From Saccharibacillus endophyticus (lineage in GTDB: Bacteria; Bacillota; Bacilli; Paenibacillales; Paenibacillaceae): a DNA stretch of 64,000 bases. How positions within the stretch are numbered: the first letter of the stretch is position 1; the number at the start of each line of letters is the position of its first letter. The DNA lies in assembly GCF_013185185.1 (NCBI RefSeq), contig NZ_JAAZWE010000001.1, positions 1,116,001 through 1,180,000 of the forward strand, read 5' to 3'. Under the pieces are notes generated by a model that was not told where the DNA came from, did no database searches, and saw only the letters and a list, made by a program, of their open reading frames with translations. Positions 51,164 to 61,212 of the stretch are shown here, piece by piece. The position numbers were made by a program, and so were the translations under genes.

Positions 51164-52894
51164 TCAGGAAGCTCGATCATTTTTGCTTTCTTCAGCAAGT
51201 TTCAGCATTTCCTGCGCATGATGCAGTGTTTTCTCCGTAATTTCGACACCGCCGAGCATCCGCGCCAGTTCCGTTACCCGGCCGTCGTCGTTAAGCGATT
51301 CGACCCGGGTCATAGTCCGTTCGCCCTCTACCCGTTTTTCAATCAGGTACTGATGGTCCGCCATGCAAGCAACCTGAGGCAAGTGAGTGATCGAGAAGAC
51401 CTGACAATCACGAGAAAGCTTCACCAGCTTCTCCGCAATCGATTGAGCCGCCCGTCCGCTGACACCGGTGTCGACTTCGTCGAAGATGAGGACAGGCACT
51501 TTATCGTGTCGGGCAAAAATACTTTTGAGCGCCAGCATGATCCGTGATAGTTCACCGCCGGAAGCAATCTTGCCCAATGGACGCAGAGGCTCTCCGGGGT
51601 TAGGCGAGATCAGGAACTCTGCACTATCGACGCCCTGACGGGTCAATCGGACGCGACGGCCTTCAAACTCGAAGCCGCGGGCATCCTGGATCGGCTCCAG
51701 GCGAACTTCGATCGATGTACGCTGCATTTGCAAATCCTTCAGCTCGCCTTCGATCTGTCTCGCCAGGTCGCGCGAACAATCGCGGCGGAGCGCGCTCAAC
51801 TCGCGAGCCAGAACGAGCGTCTTCTCCAGCTGCTTATCGCGCTTGGCCGTCAACAGTTCAAGCCGTTCGTCCTTGTTCTCCAGCATATCGGTTTCTCGAT
51901 GAATGCGATCGTAATATTCGAGAATTTGTTCGACGCTGTCCCCGTATTTCCGGCGCAGACCGGAAAGCAAGTTCAAGCGGTCTTCGACCTCTTCCAGTCT
52001 CCCCGGATTAAACTCGATGTTTTCGCGATAATCCCGAAGCTGGAATACGGCATCCTCCAACTGGTAATAAGCGTTGCGAACCTGTTCGAGAATCGGCTGC
52101 ATCGCCTTCGGATCATAGTTCTCCACGTCTTCCAGACTGGAGATTGCCGAATTGATCGATCCGATCCCCTGTTCGCCGTAAAGCAGATTATAGCCTTCCG
52201 AGACGGACTCCATCAGCTTTTCGCTGTGCGCAAGCTTGGAACGTTCATCCGCCAGTTCTATGTCTTCGCCGACCTTGAGCTTGGCCGCCTGGATTTCCTC
52301 CAGTTGAAAACGGTACATATCGAGCATCTGCAAAGACTTTTGACTCGTCTCGCGCAATTCCCTCAATTCCCGTTCCAGCTTCGCCAGCGCGGAATACTCT
52401 TGTTGATAGGCAGCCTTGGCCGGAGCAATCGTATCGCCGCCGTAAGCATCCAGCAGCCCCAGATGGCTCTCCGGACGCAGCAGCGACTGGTGCTCGTGCT
52501 GACCATGAATATTGATAAGCTGTTCGCCCACTTCGCGCAGCATCGTCAGGTTAACGAGCTGTCCGTTGATGCGGGACGTGCTTTTCCCTTGTGCGTTCAC
52601 TTCGCGCCGGATCACCAGATGTTCCTCGGATGAAGCGGATATACCGAGTTGTTCGAGCGTCTTCCATACGGGATGCTCCCCCGATAATTCGAATAAAGCT
52701 TCCATCTCCGCCTTATCGGCGCCGTAACGAATCAGTTCCGAAGAACTTCTTCCGCCGGAGATCAAACCCAGCGCATCAATAACAATCGACTTACCTGCGC
52801 CTGTCTCACCGGACAATACATGGAATCCATGATAAAAATGGACGTCGACGGCTTCGACGACGGCGAGATTGCGGATGGACAATGCAACTAGCAT
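51164..52894 (-). CDS. recN: DNA repair protein RecN
   Basis: SMC-like ATPase that acts early at double-strand breaks. 576 residues: Walker A GETGAGKS near 31, a long central coiled coil (about 155-365) and the C-terminal ABC signature LGKIASGGELSRIMLALK with Walker B VLIFDEVDTGVSG. The ATG at 52892-52894 follows GAGGTGAG. Placed between argR and spo0A as in B. subtilis except that spoIVB is missing. Confidence 0.95.
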   Translation of the reverse strand: MLVALSIRNLAVVEAVDVHFYHGFHVLSGETGAGKSIVIDALGLISGGRSSSELIRYGADKAEMEALFELSGEHPVWKTLEQLGISASSEEHLVIRREVNAQGKSTSRINGQLVNLTMLREVGEQLINIHGQHEHQSLLRPESHLGLLDAYGGDTIAPAKAAYQQEYSALAKLERELRELRETSQKSLQMLDMYRFQLEEIQAAKLKVGEDIELADERSKLAHSEKLMESVSEGYNLLYGEQGIGSINSAISSLEDVENYDPKAMQPILEQVRNAYYQLEDAVFQLRDYRENIEFNPGRLEEVEDRLNLLSGLRRKYGDSVEQILEYYDRIHRETDMLENKDERLELLTAKRDKQLEKTLVLARELSALRRDCSRDLARQIEGELKDLQMQRTSIEVRLEPIQDARGFEFEGRRVRLTRQGVDSAEFLISPNPGEPLRPLGKIASGGELSRIMLALKSIFARHDKVPVLIFDEVDTGVSGRAAQSIAEKLVKLSRDCQVFSITHLPQVACMADHQYLIEKRVEGERTMTRVESLNDDGRVTELARMLGGVEITEKTLHHAQEMLKLAEESKNDRAS

Positions 52895-53048
52895 GCACTC
52901 ACCTCGTTGATAGTCTCCTCCGTCTCCATCCCGCAAACTTCGGGAGGAGCGGATTCAGTTCCATTATATTCATGCGAACACTTGTTTGAACAGTGGCAAA
53001 TTGAAGAATTTGAAAAAAAGGTTCGTTTTGTGTTGCTCAAAATCAAGT

Positions 53049-53498
53049 TCAGGAAATGAATCCCATGATTTGGCCGATCACTTTTTGACTGTTCTCCGGC
53101 TCTCTGCAGATCAGCAAAATCGTGTCGTCACCCGAGATGGTTCCCATAATTTCCGGCCATTCCATATTATCGAGCAGTGCCGCGATCGAGTTGGCCGTGC
53201 CCGGAAGACACTTCATCACGACCAGATTCGCCGAATAATCGATATGAACAAAGTTGTCCACCAGTGCCCGCTTGAGCTTCTGTACCGGATTATAGCGTTG
53301 GTCGGTCGGCATGGAATATTTGTAACGGCCGTCGTCAAGCGGAACTTTAATCAACAGCAGTTCTTTGATGTCTCTGGATACCGTTGCTTGCGTGACTTGA
53401 AATCCGGCGGCGCGGAGAGCGCCGACCAGCTCGTCTTGCGTCTCGATATCCCGACTTGAAATGATCTCCCGAATTTTGATATGTCGTTGTCCCTTCAT
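53049..53498 (-). CDS. argR: Arginine repressor ArgR/AhrC
   Basis: 149 residues. Winged-helix N-terminus ([31 protein letters not shown]) and the hexamerising arginine-binding C-terminus ([29 protein letters not shown]) with the GDDT motif. Controls arginine synthesis and breakdown. GGGGGAG lies 5 bases before the ATG. Its usual place is in the xseA...recN cluster. Confidence 0.95.
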   Translation of the reverse strand: MKGQRHIKIREIISSRDIETQDELVGALRAAGFQVTQATVSRDIKELLLIKVPLDDGRYKYSMPTDQRYNPVQKLKRALVDNFVHIDYSANLVVMKCLPGTANSIAALLDNMEWPEIMGTISGDDTILLICREPENSQKVIGQIMGFIS

Positions 53499-53573
53499 AC
53501 GACTCCCCCTATGGTCATTGATCGATCGGCGATAAGTAAATTCGCCATCCTAATTCATAAACGCGTCCAGCAC

Positions 53574-53607
53574 AAAGAAACTCACCGTTCGGCGGATGAG
53601 TTTCTTT
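53574..53607 (-). terminator. Terminator overlapping the end of tlyA
   Basis: An 11-bp perfect stem (53574-53584 with 53597-53607). The tlyA stop codon lies inside the 3' arm, and the hairpin ends in TTTCTTT on the minus strand. It separates tlyA from argR. Confidence 0.75.
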
Positions 53608-54445
53608 GGAAATTTCGAGCGGCTTCCGCCGCGGTATTCGAGGCCAGCTCACGAATAACATCTTCGCCAAGCGGCTGCGTTTCTCCTTCCGGGAGCTTCA
53701 GATACGCGAGAAATTCAACATTGCCTTCTCCTCCCGTGATCGGCGAGAAGGTCAAGCCTCCGATTTCGAACCCGAGCGCATTGGCGAAGCTCAGCACTTC
53801 GTTCAATACATCCTCGTGTACCTTTCGATCACGCACTACCCCTGATTTGCCTACCTTATCGCGACCCGCTTCGAACTGCGGCTTAATCAGTGCAGCCACT
53901 TCGGCCGGACGTCGCAACAACTGCACCAAAGGCGGAAGAATGAGGCGCAAGGAAATAAACGAGACATCGATACTCGCAAAATCCGGCTGCGCACCCGTTA
54001 ATTCCTCAGGCGTCATATAGCGGAAATTGGTACGCTCCATCACGCATACCCGCTCATCGTTGCGCAGCGACCAGTCAAGCTGGTTATAACCGACGTCGAT
54101 CGCATACACGTAAGACGCGCCGTTCTGCAAAGCACAGTCGGTAAATCCGCCGGTCGAGGAGCCGATATCCAACATCACCCGCTCCGACATCCGGATATCG
54201 AACGTTTTGATCGCCTTCTCCAATTTCAGTCCGCCGCGACTGACATAAGGATGTATGGCACCTTTGACGTGCAAGGCTGCATCACGGGATACTTTCATTC
54301 CCGGCTTTTCGATCCGTTCGTTATCCGCAAAAACAAGGCCGGCCATGATGGCCGCCTTGGCTTTTTCCCGACTTGCATAATACGCCTGCTCGACAAGCAG
54401 GACGTCGATTCTTTCTTTGGATACTTTTTCTTTTGGCTCGGCCAT
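53582..54445 (-). CDS. tlyA: TlyA-family rRNA methyltransferase (YqxC)
   Basis: 287 residues: an N-terminal S4 RNA-binding domain (ERIDVLLVEQAYYASREKAKAAIMAG) and an FtsJ-like methyltransferase domain with the SAM site LDIGSSTGGFTDCALQNGA and the K-D-K-E type residues (VDVGYNQL, ASIDVSFISL, IKPQFEAGRDKVGKSGVV). Relatives 2'-O-methylate 16S/23S rRNA and some have haemolysin labels. Same position as B. subtilis yqxC. Confidence 0.92.
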   Translation of the reverse strand: MAEPKEKVSKERIDVLLVEQAYYASREKAKAAIMAGLVFADNERIEKPGMKVSRDAALHVKGAIHPYVSRGGLKLEKAIKTFDIRMSERVMLDIGSSTGGFTDCALQNGASYVYAIDVGYNQLDWSLRNDERVCVMERTNFRYMTPEELTGAQPDFASIDVSFISLRLILPPLVQLLRRPAEVAALIKPQFEAGRDKVGKSGVVRDRKVHEDVLNEVLSFANALGFEIGGLTFSPITGGEGNVEFLAYLKLPEGETQPLGEDVIRELASNTAAEAARNFQRNSSAER

Positions 54446-54492
54446 AATCAGGCTCTCTTTCTGTGTAAAATGCGGGGTTTGCCTGCGTAATA

Positions 54493-56397
54493 TTATGAAG
54501 GCAAGCCCGCTTTCAGTGCCAGACGGCTTCCTGTCACGGCTTCGCGAACGAGGTCCGCGGCATTTTCAGCCGTCAAGCCGGATTCCTGCTGCTGCTCCTT
54601 GATGCTTCCATGCTCGATAAAGCAGTCCGGAACGCCCAAAATCCGGACTTCCGCATGCGCGATCCCTTTCGACGCATAAAATTCAAGGACGGCACCGCCC
54701 AGACCGCCTGCTTGCGAAGCCTCCTCCATCACGAGAAGCTTAACGCCGCGATCCGCAAGATCGGTCAGCATATTCTCATCGAGCGGCTTCAGGAAACGCG
54801 CATTTACGACGCTGGCCTGAATACCGGAAGACTTAAGCAGTTCTGCGGCTGCAAGAGCAGTCTGAACCATCGGACCCACGGCCAAAATCGCGCAATTTTC
54901 ACCTTCGCGAACCGTCTCCCAGCTGCCGATCGGTATATTTTTGAGTTCCGTATCAAACGGAACGCCCAGACCGTTAACCCGCGGGTAACGGAACCCGATC
55001 GGTCCTTTGTCGTAATCCAACGAAGTTTTCATCATGTGACGCAATTCGTTCTCGTCTTTGGGCATCATCAGCACCATATTCGGGATATGTCGCAGGAACG
55101 CGATATCGTACACGCCTTGATGCGTTTCGCCGTCCGCGCCGACAAAGCCTGCACGGTCAATCGCAAAAATGACATTCGCGTTATGGCGGCAAATATCATG
55201 CACGATCTGATCATAGGCGCGCTGCATGAAGGTGGAATAGACGGCGAAGACCGGCTTCATCCCTTCCATCGCCATCGCGGCGCATAACGTTGCGGCATGC
55301 TGCTCGGCAATGCCGACGTCAATCATGCGTTTGGGGAAACGTTCGGCAAACGCCATCAGTCCAGAGCCGCCCGGCATGGCCGGAGTAACCGCGACGATTC
55401 GCTCGTCCTGTTCGGCCAATTCGATCAACGTACTGCCGAATACCTCGGTATACATCGGGTTTCCGGCTGATTTAAGCGTTTTGCCGGATTCGATCTTGTA
55501 AGGCGAAATGCCGTGCCATTTATGCGAATCGGCTTCTGCCGGCTTGTAGCCTTTGCCCTTTGTCGTTACGACATGGACAAGCACGGGCCCGTCGATATTG
55601 TCCGACTGGCGGAACGTCTCCATCAACTTCGGCAAATCGTGACCGTCGACCGGACCGATATACTTGAAACCCAACTCTTCGAAAAGAACGCCTGGCACCA
55701 TCATGTACTTGAGGCTATCTTTCACTTTTTCCGCCGTGCGAGCCAGCTTTCCGCCGATTGCCGGAATCTTTTTGATCAGCGACTCGACGTCGTCTTTCGC
55801 GCGAAGATAATGGCGATCCGAACGAACACGGCTCAAATAATTGTGCATTGCGCCGACGTTCGGAGCAATGGACATCTCGTTATCGTTGAGCACAACAAGC
55901 AAATTCTTTTTTTCATGACCGATATGGTTAAGCGCTTCGAACGCCATGCCGCCCGTCAAAGCGCCGTCTCCGATAATCGCGACGACCTTATTGTCTTCGC
56001 CCTTCAGGTCGCGCGCCATCGCCATGCCCATCGCCGCGGACAACGAAGTGCTGCTGTGGCCGGCTTCCCAGACGTCGTGCTCGCTCTCTGTACGTTTAAC
56101 AAAACCGCACAAGCCTTTGTATTTACGCAGCGTATCGAATTTTTCCTGGCGTCCCGTCAAAATCTTGTGGACATAGGCTTGATGACCCACGTCGAAAATA
56201 AATTTATCCTTGGGACTATCGTAGCAGTAGTGCAAAGCCAGCGTCAGCTCGACTACGCCCAGATTGGACGCCAAATGGCCTCCTGTCGCCGACAGCTTTT
56301 CGATTAAAAACTGACGGATCTCCTGAGCCAAAGGTTCCAACTGTTCGGCCGGCAGTTTTTTCAGATCGCCGGGTTGATTGATTTGTGGAAGGAGCAT
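54493..56397 (-). CDS. dxs: 1-deoxy-D-xylulose-5-phosphate synthase
   Basis: First enzyme of the MEP isoprenoid pathway: pyruvate plus glyceraldehyde 3-phosphate, thiamine-diphosphate dependent. 634 residues. [16 protein letters not shown], the ThDP motif [15 protein letters not shown]...[12 protein letters not shown], the pyrimidine domain [17 protein letters not shown] and the [15 protein letters not shown] loop are all intact. Its own promoter probably lies at 56510-56540. Confidence 0.96.
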   Translation of the reverse strand: MLLPQINQPGDLKKLPAEQLEPLAQEIRQFLIEKLSATGGHLASNLGVVELTLALHYCYDSPKDKFIFDVGHQAYVHKILTGRQEKFDTLRKYKGLCGFVKRTESEHDVWEAGHSSTSLSAAMGMAMARDLKGEDNKVVAIIGDGALTGGMAFEALNHIGHEKKNLLVVLNDNEMSIAPNVGAMHNYLSRVRSDRHYLRAKDDVESLIKKIPAIGGKLARTAEKVKDSLKYMMVPGVLFEELGFKYIGPVDGHDLPKLMETFRQSDNIDGPVLVHVVTTKGKGYKPAEADSHKWHGISPYKIESGKTLKSAGNPMYTEVFGSTLIELAEQDERIVAVTPAMPGGSGLMAFAERFPKRMIDVGIAEQHAATLCAAMAMEGMKPVFAVYSTFMQRAYDQIVHDICRHNANVIFAIDRAGFVGADGETHQGVYDIAFLRHIPNMVLMMPKDENELRHMMKTSLDYDKGPIGFRYPRVNGLGVPFDTELKNIPIGSWETVREGENCAILAVGPMVQTALAAAELLKSSGIQASVVNARFLKPLDENMLTDLADRGVKLLVMEEASQAGGLGGAVLEFYASKGIAHAEVRILGVPDCFIEHGSIKEQQQESGLTAENAADLVREAVTGSRLALKAGLPS

Positions 56398-56509
56398 ATG
56401 TCATTCCCCGCTTTCCTTCATTTTCCTGAATTTCGGTTGCGAACGATTTTTTCGAATGTGGCCCTACCCTACGCAATAAAGCGTTCAGGTATTTGCCGTA
56501 GTATCGGTT

Positions 56510-56515
56510 ATTATA
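56510..56515 (-). promoter_or_regulatory. -10 element upstream of dxs
   Basis: A perfect TATAAT on the minus strand in the 244-base gap between ispA and dxs. No good -35 at the usual distance. Confidence 0.4.
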
Positions 56516-56641
56516 TCGTTTTTGGGGAAACAAAGCCAATTTTCGGCTTCCGATTCCCTGCTTACTCGTCGCCGATTCATCTGATGTTCAATACCCAAGC
56601 AAGCGAGCGGCGAAACCGGTCCGCCTCGAATTCGTTGCCGA

Positions 56642-57547
56642 TTAACGATCTCGTTCAACCAGATAGTCGGCGATTGCAAGCAGCATTTCGGCAGACTCCA
56701 GTCCGGCTCCCGATACGGCAGACTTGGCTTCTTCGCTCAAACGGCGCACTTCTTCGCGCGACTTATCGATGCCGAGAAAATACGGATACGTGACTTTTTC
56801 CATCTTCACGTCGCTCTGCGTCTTTTTGCCTAACTTGCTTTCGTCGCCGACCAGATCGAGAATATCGTCTTGAATCTGAAAAGCCAGTCCGACGCCTCGT
56901 CCGAATGTTCGGAGCGCTTCAAGCTGCTTCGCGGAAGCTCCGGCGGTCCGTCCGCCCGCAAGCAGCGAAAACATGATCAGATCGCTCGTCTTGTGCAAAT
57001 GAATGTATTCCAGTCTCGCAAAATCGGTCGTTCCTTGTTCGCCTTCCATATCCGCCACTTGTCCGCCGACCATGCCGCGAGGACCTGCGTATTCGGCCAG
57101 ATCGGACACGATGGCAATCGCTGCATCCGCCGGAAGCAGACTTTCTCTGGCGAGCGAAGCGATCACGTAAAAGGCATGCGTCAGCAGGCCGTCACCGGCC
57201 AGAATCGCCATAGCTTCACCGAACACCTTGTGATTAGTCGGCTTTCCGCGGCGCAGGTCGTCATCATCCATGGCCGGAAGATCGTCATGGACGAGCGAAT
57301 ACGTATGTACCATCTCGACGGCAGCCGCCACGCGGATCGCCGCAGCCCGATTTCCCCCGAGACTTTCGCAAGCGGCCACGACCAATAACGGACGCAGGCG
57401 CTTGCCTCCGGCATCGAGCGAATACTTCATCGACTCCAGCAGTGCCGGCGGCATATCCCATTCGGTCGGAAAGGCTTGGTCGAAATAAGCTTCCAGATCG
57501 GATGCGACGTTTTTCATATACGGTTCAAGTTCAAACGCGTTGCTCAA
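56642..57547 (-). CDS. ispA: Farnesyl diphosphate synthase
   Basis: Condenses IPP with DMAPP/GPP to farnesyl diphosphate. 301 residues with the first Asp-rich motif DDLPAMDDDD and the second DDILD, plus GGKRLRPLL. The TTG start at 57545-57547 overlaps the xseB stop and is 7 bases after AGGGA; an ATG ten codons in is an alternative. Confidence 0.94.
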   Translation of the reverse strand: MSNAFELEPYMKNVASDLEAYFDQAFPTEWDMPPALLESMKYSLDAGGKRLRPLLVVAACESLGGNRAAAIRVAAAVEMVHTYSLVHDDLPAMDDDDLRRGKPTNHKVFGEAMAILAGDGLLTHAFYVIASLARESLLPADAAIAIVSDLAEYAGPRGMVGGQVADMEGEQGTTDFARLEYIHLHKTSDLIMFSLLAGGRTAGASAKQLEALRTFGRGVGLAFQIQDDILDLVGDESKLGKKTQSDVKMEKVTYPYFLGIDKSREEVRRLSEEAKSAVSGAGLESAEMLLAIADYLVERDR

Positions 57548-57843
57548 AAGTTGTCCCTGCCTTCCGCTTCACCCGCGAAGTTTCGGCGCCGAAGCTGTCC
57601 GTCCTCTTCGACGATCGTTTCGATTTTGCGTTCGACCTGCTCCAGCTTTTGGCCGCACAATTGCGACAATTGCATGCCGCGTTGAAATAAATCAATCGCT
57701 TTTTCCAACGGCACGTCGCCTTGTTCAAGCTCACCCACGATTCGTTCAAGCTGGTCCATGGCCTGCTCAAAATTCAATCCCGCAGCTTCCGTCGGTTCTT
57801 GCGCCCGATCTTCATGGGATTGCATGCCCGAGTTATTGTCCAT
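57544..57843 (-). CDS. xseB: Exodeoxyribonuclease VII small subunit
   Basis: 99 residues. The conserved core LNFEQAMDQLERIVGELEQGDVPLEKAIDLFQRGMQLSQLC is the XseB helical hairpin; ends are variable. It overlaps xseA at its start and ispA at its end, so the three are coupled. Confidence 0.94.
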   Translation of the reverse strand: MDNNSGMQSHEDRAQEPTEAAGLNFEQAMDQLERIVGELEQGDVPLEKAIDLFQRGMQLSQLCGQKLEQVERKIETIVEEDGQLRRRNFAGEAEGRDNF

Positions 57844-59194
57844 TTACTTTGCCCTCCTCCGTCGTTTGAATGACCTGACAGTCCAGACTTCCGTCGTTAA
57901 CCCGGACAATGATCCGGTCGCCTTCACGCACTTCGCGCGCGGATTTGATCAACTTCTCTTCATTCTCGTCATAAACAAGCCCATACCCCCGTGCCATAAC
58001 CTTAAGCGGACTTAACGCGTCCAGCTGGCGGACACTGCCCAGCAAGCGCTGGCGGCGGTCTTTGACTACTAGATTTATGGCGCTAGTCAGTCGTCCGTCC
58101 AGCGTTCCCAATTGACGGGCGGCAAGCTGCAGCTGGGCACCGGGATAGAAACGCGCCAGACGGCTGTGCAGACGCGTATGTTTATCCCGGCTCGCGGCAA
58201 GCTTTGCATCGGTTCTCGACGTCAGACGGCGCGTCAGCCCGTCGAGACGCTGCGCATGCGGCTGAAGCGCTCGTTCCGGCTGCCGAAGCACGGCAGAACG
58301 CTGCAAACGCGCCAGACGCTCGCGTTCCTGCGAAGCCCGACGAAGCAAAGCTCCCCGCAGACGCTGTTCCAATTGCGAAATGCGCTGCTGAAGCTCGCGT
58401 CGATCCGGCACGGCAAGCTCCGCGGCGGCCGTAGGCGTCGCGGCCCTAAGGTCGGCGGCAAAATCGGAGATGGTAAAGTCGGTCTCGTGTCCCACGGCCG
58501 AAATAACAGGGATTGCCGAATCATAAATGGCGCGGGCAACAATCTCCTCGTTGAACGCCCAAAGTTCTTCCAACGATCCGCCGCCCCGTCCCACGATCAG
58601 GACGTCGGCTTCGCCCAACCGGTTCAGGATGCGAATCCCGCGCACGATGGATGCGGCCGCTTCCTTTCCCTGCACGAGCGCGGGATACAGCATGACCGGA
58701 ACGCCGGGAAAACGGCGCCCCAGCGTCGTCAAAATATCCCGCACGGCGGCCCCCGTCGGCGAGGTGATGACGCCGATCGCGCGCGGCATCGTCGGAATTT
58801 TCCGTTTGCCGCCTTCGTCGAACAGCCCTTCGCTTTCCAGCTTTTTTTTCAACTGCTCATAAGCCAGATACAGACTGCCGACGCCGTCGGGCTGCATCTC
58901 CGTGAGGTAAAGCTGGTATTGACCATCGCGTTCGAATACCGAAACGCTACCGAGCGCGACGACCCGCGTTCCTTCGCGCGGAATAAACGGCAGCCGTTTA
59001 TTGTGCGAGGCAAACATGATCGCCCGCACCCGGCTGCCGGTATCTTTTAACGTAAAATACATATGTCCGCTCGAATGATGCGTAAAGTTCGAAATCTCGC
59101 CGCGCACCCACACTTCCGGCAGCAGCGGGTCCGCTTCGAACTTTTGGCGGATATACCGGTTCAGCTCCTGGATCGACAGTATGCGCTGCTCCAT
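57833..59194 (-). CDS. xseA: Exodeoxyribonuclease VII large subunit
   Basis: 453 residues. N-terminal OB domain (SIQELNRYIRQKFEADPLLPEVWVRGEISNF), then the catalytic domain with PTMPRAIGVITSPTGAAVRDI and GRGGGSLEELWAFNEE, and a C-terminal coiled-coil rich in Arg/Leu. Degrades single-stranded DNA to short oligonucleotides. GCGGAG precedes the ATG. Confidence 0.95.
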   Translation of the reverse strand: MEQRILSIQELNRYIRQKFEADPLLPEVWVRGEISNFTHHSSGHMYFTLKDTGSRVRAIMFASHNKRLPFIPREGTRVVALGSVSVFERDGQYQLYLTEMQPDGVGSLYLAYEQLKKKLESEGLFDEGGKRKIPTMPRAIGVITSPTGAAVRDILTTLGRRFPGVPVMLYPALVQGKEAAASIVRGIRILNRLGEADVLIVGRGGGSLEELWAFNEEIVARAIYDSAIPVISAVGHETDFTISDFAADLRAATPTAAAELAVPDRRELQQRISQLEQRLRGALLRRASQERERLARLQRSAVLRQPERALQPHAQRLDGLTRRLTSRTDAKLAASRDKHTRLHSRLARFYPGAQLQLAARQLGTLDGRLTSAINLVVKDRRQRLLGSVRQLDALSPLKVMARGYGLVYDENEEKLIKSAREVREGDRIIVRVNDGSLDCQVIQTTEEGKVNGQ

Positions 59195-59209
59195 GTCCGG
59201 AAGCTCCGC

Positions 59210-60070
59210 TTAAGACAAGCCGTGCGCGCGTTTGGCGGCAACCAGCGTATTTTTCATGAGCATCGTAATCGTCATCGGACCTACTCCGCCCGGTACCGGC
59301 GTGATTGGACCGGAAACGGCGCTTGCCGATTCAAAGTCCACGTCGCCCGCCAATTTCCCGGTGTCCAGACGGTTGATGCCTACGTCGATGACGACAGCAC
59401 CCGGCTTGACGTAGGAAGCGTCCACGAAGTTGGCACGCCCTACGGCTACGACCAGAATGTCGGCCTGACGCGTCAGTTCCTTCATGTTGGCCGTGCGCGA
59501 ATGGCACATGGTAACTGTCGCGTTTTCGCGTTGCAGCAGCAGGGATACCGGTTTGCCGACGATATTGCTGCGGCCGATAACGACAGCGTGTTTGCCGGAC
59601 ATTTCGATGCCTGTATGTTTGATCAATTCGATAACGCCAGCTGGCGTACATGGAAGCAGGCTGTCGTCGCCGATCACCAGATTGCCCACGTTGACAGGGT
59701 GGAAACCGTCCACGTCTTTTTCCGGCGAAACGGCGTTGATGATCGCTTTTTCTTCAATGTGGCCCGGAAGCGGAAGCTGCACGAGAATGCCGTTGATGTT
59801 GGCTTGTTCGTTCAGCTTGTGCACGAGTGCCAACAGCTCTTCCTGCGGCGTATCGGCTTCAAGGCGGTGAACTTCGGAATAAAAGCCAAGGTCTTCGCAG
59901 GCTTTGGCTTTATTGCGCACATAGACCTGGGAGGCCGGGTCTTCCCCGACGAGCACGACGGCAAGTCCAGGTACGCAGTTCTGGGCTGCAAGGGCTTCAA
60001 CTTCGAGTTTCAGGGTCTGGCGAATTTCGTCCGATACTTGTTTTCCGCTGATAATTTGGGCTGTCGTCAT
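59210..60070 (-). CDS. folD: Methylene-THF dehydrogenase / methenyl-THF cyclohydrolase
   Basis: Interconverts one-carbon units on tetrahydrofolate. 286 residues with the cyclohydrolase Lys in YVRNKAKACEDLG, the substrate segment PEKDVDGFHPVNVG and the NADP site GRSNIVGKPVSLLLQ. AAAGGAGAG precedes the ATG by about 9 bases. Confidence 0.96.
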   Translation of the reverse strand: MTTAQIISGKQVSDEIRQTLKLEVEALAAQNCVPGLAVVLVGEDPASQVYVRNKAKACEDLGFYSEVHRLEADTPQEELLALVHKLNEQANINGILVQLPLPGHIEEKAIINAVSPEKDVDGFHPVNVGNLVIGDDSLLPCTPAGVIELIKHTGIEMSGKHAVVIGRSNIVGKPVSLLLQRENATVTMCHSRTANMKELTRQADILVVAVGRANFVDASYVKPGAVVIDVGINRLDTGKLAGDVDFESASAVSGPITPVPGGVGPMTITMLMKNTLVAAKRAHGLS

Positions 60071-60425
60071 GATTTTTATCTCTCCTTTGAAATGGGGTCT
60101 ACGTGGGTGTTTGGCTGCGGGGGAAGTTCGTTTCGGTCGCGTATTGAACTCGGGAAAATGGATTGGATTTTATAAGGAATTTTCCCGAGTTCAAAGGCGA
60201 ACGCTAACAGCGTATGCTTCCGAAGTGCATTTCTTCGAAATGCTTCACCTACACTGAACTTCCCCCTCCGCCAGTTACGGTTGTGCAGGGACGAGCTAAA
60301 AGCGGTTTTTGGGTGCATGAAGAGCATAATTCGCTTGAAGGCGAATTACCACCTGGTCAATCAGCTCAAGCTAATCGCTGGAGTTATTGACCGGGCCCAT
60401 TTATTTACTTACTATTTTCTGTTTC
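60071..60425. other. nusB-folD intergenic region
   Basis: About 355 bases. Holds repeat copy A (60113-60272) and two further inverted repeats: 60328-60334 with 60341-60347, and 60355-60361 with 60386-60392. These lie just past nusB and may act in termination. No gene seen. Confidence 0.55.
60113..60272 (+). repeat. Dispersed structured repeat, copy A
   Basis: Outer arms near 60118-60129 and 60256-60267 (GGGGGAAGTTC with GAACTTCCCCC), and a perfect 16-bp inner stem (60144-60159 with 60179-60194). A small hairpin GCATTT-CTTCG-AAATGC follows at 60227-60243. Shares GGCTGCGG, TTTCGGTCGCG, TTCAAAGGCG and TATGCTTCCGAAG with copy B while the stems have different bases. Confidence 0.75.
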
Positions 60426-60878
60426 TTACTTGAGTTTGTTTTTCAGCTCGTCGGCGTCTTGGATCATTTTGCCCAATACGCCGTTGACGAATTTGCCGGA
60501 TTCTTCGGTGCCGAAGTGTTTGGACAGTTCGATCGCTTCGTTGACGGCTACTTTGGCCGGAACGTCTTCGGCGAAGATCATTTCGTAAGCGGCCAGGCGC
60601 AGGATTTGGCGGTCTACGCGGGATAGGCGGCTGATCTGCCAACCTTTGAGATAGCCTCCGAGCAGATCGTCGAGGGCTGTTTTATTGGTCCATACGCCGT
60701 TGACCAGCGCCAGGACGTATTCGGCAAGGCGGTCGGCGTCTTCGAGTTTGACTTCGCCTTCGTTTTCGTTGCCGGCTTCCGCAATCAGCATCGAAACGGC
60801 GTCGAATGCCGCCACTTCGTTCATTTCCATCTGGTACAGGCTCTGTACCGCAAGTTCTCTTCCCAATCGTCTTTTCAT
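60426..60878 (-). CDS. nusB: Transcription antitermination factor NusB
   Basis: 150 residues, all-helical. MKRRLGRELAVQSLYQME, then VNGVWTNKTALDDLLGGYLKGWQISRLSRVDRQILRLAAYEM and VAVNEAIELSKHFGTEESGKFVNGVLGKM are diagnostic. Binds boxA with NusE in rRNA operons. AGGAGG precedes the ATG at 60876-60878; the longer open frame upstream has no site. Confidence 0.95.
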   Translation of the reverse strand: MKRRLGRELAVQSLYQMEMNEVAAFDAVSMLIAEAGNENEGEVKLEDADRLAEYVLALVNGVWTNKTALDDLLGGYLKGWQISRLSRVDRQILRLAAYEMIFAEDVPAKVAVNEAIELSKHFGTEESGKFVNGVLGKMIQDADELKNKLK

Positions 60879-61212
60879 GGGTGCCTCCTGTAATCTGTCA
60901 AATAATAGATTTGCTTTTGATCTTGCACATGCAAAAACCTGTGAAACGCTTCTCCCGGTATCCGAACGCTGTGTTCCCGAGAAAAGCAAGCCGGACGGCC
61001 GTGTGGCCGTGCCGTCATCGCGTTCCGGCGAGAAACGCCGCCTGTCTTGCTTAGAAGACGGACGCAAGCAGTTCTTCTTAAGGCTTGTCTTAATTCAAGA
61101 CAAGCGATCAGTCCGGCGTAAAAACGTCTCACAGGCTTTCGCTCAACTTACTGTCGCGAAGAACAGCGCTCATGCCATTCTTCGCGTTTTTCAGATAATC
61201 TTTTTGCTTCTT
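60879..61212. other. Intergenic region upstream of nusB
   Basis: About 330 bases. Contains a small inverted repeat (61083-61091 with 61097-61105). No gene or known RNA recognised. Confidence 0.4.
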
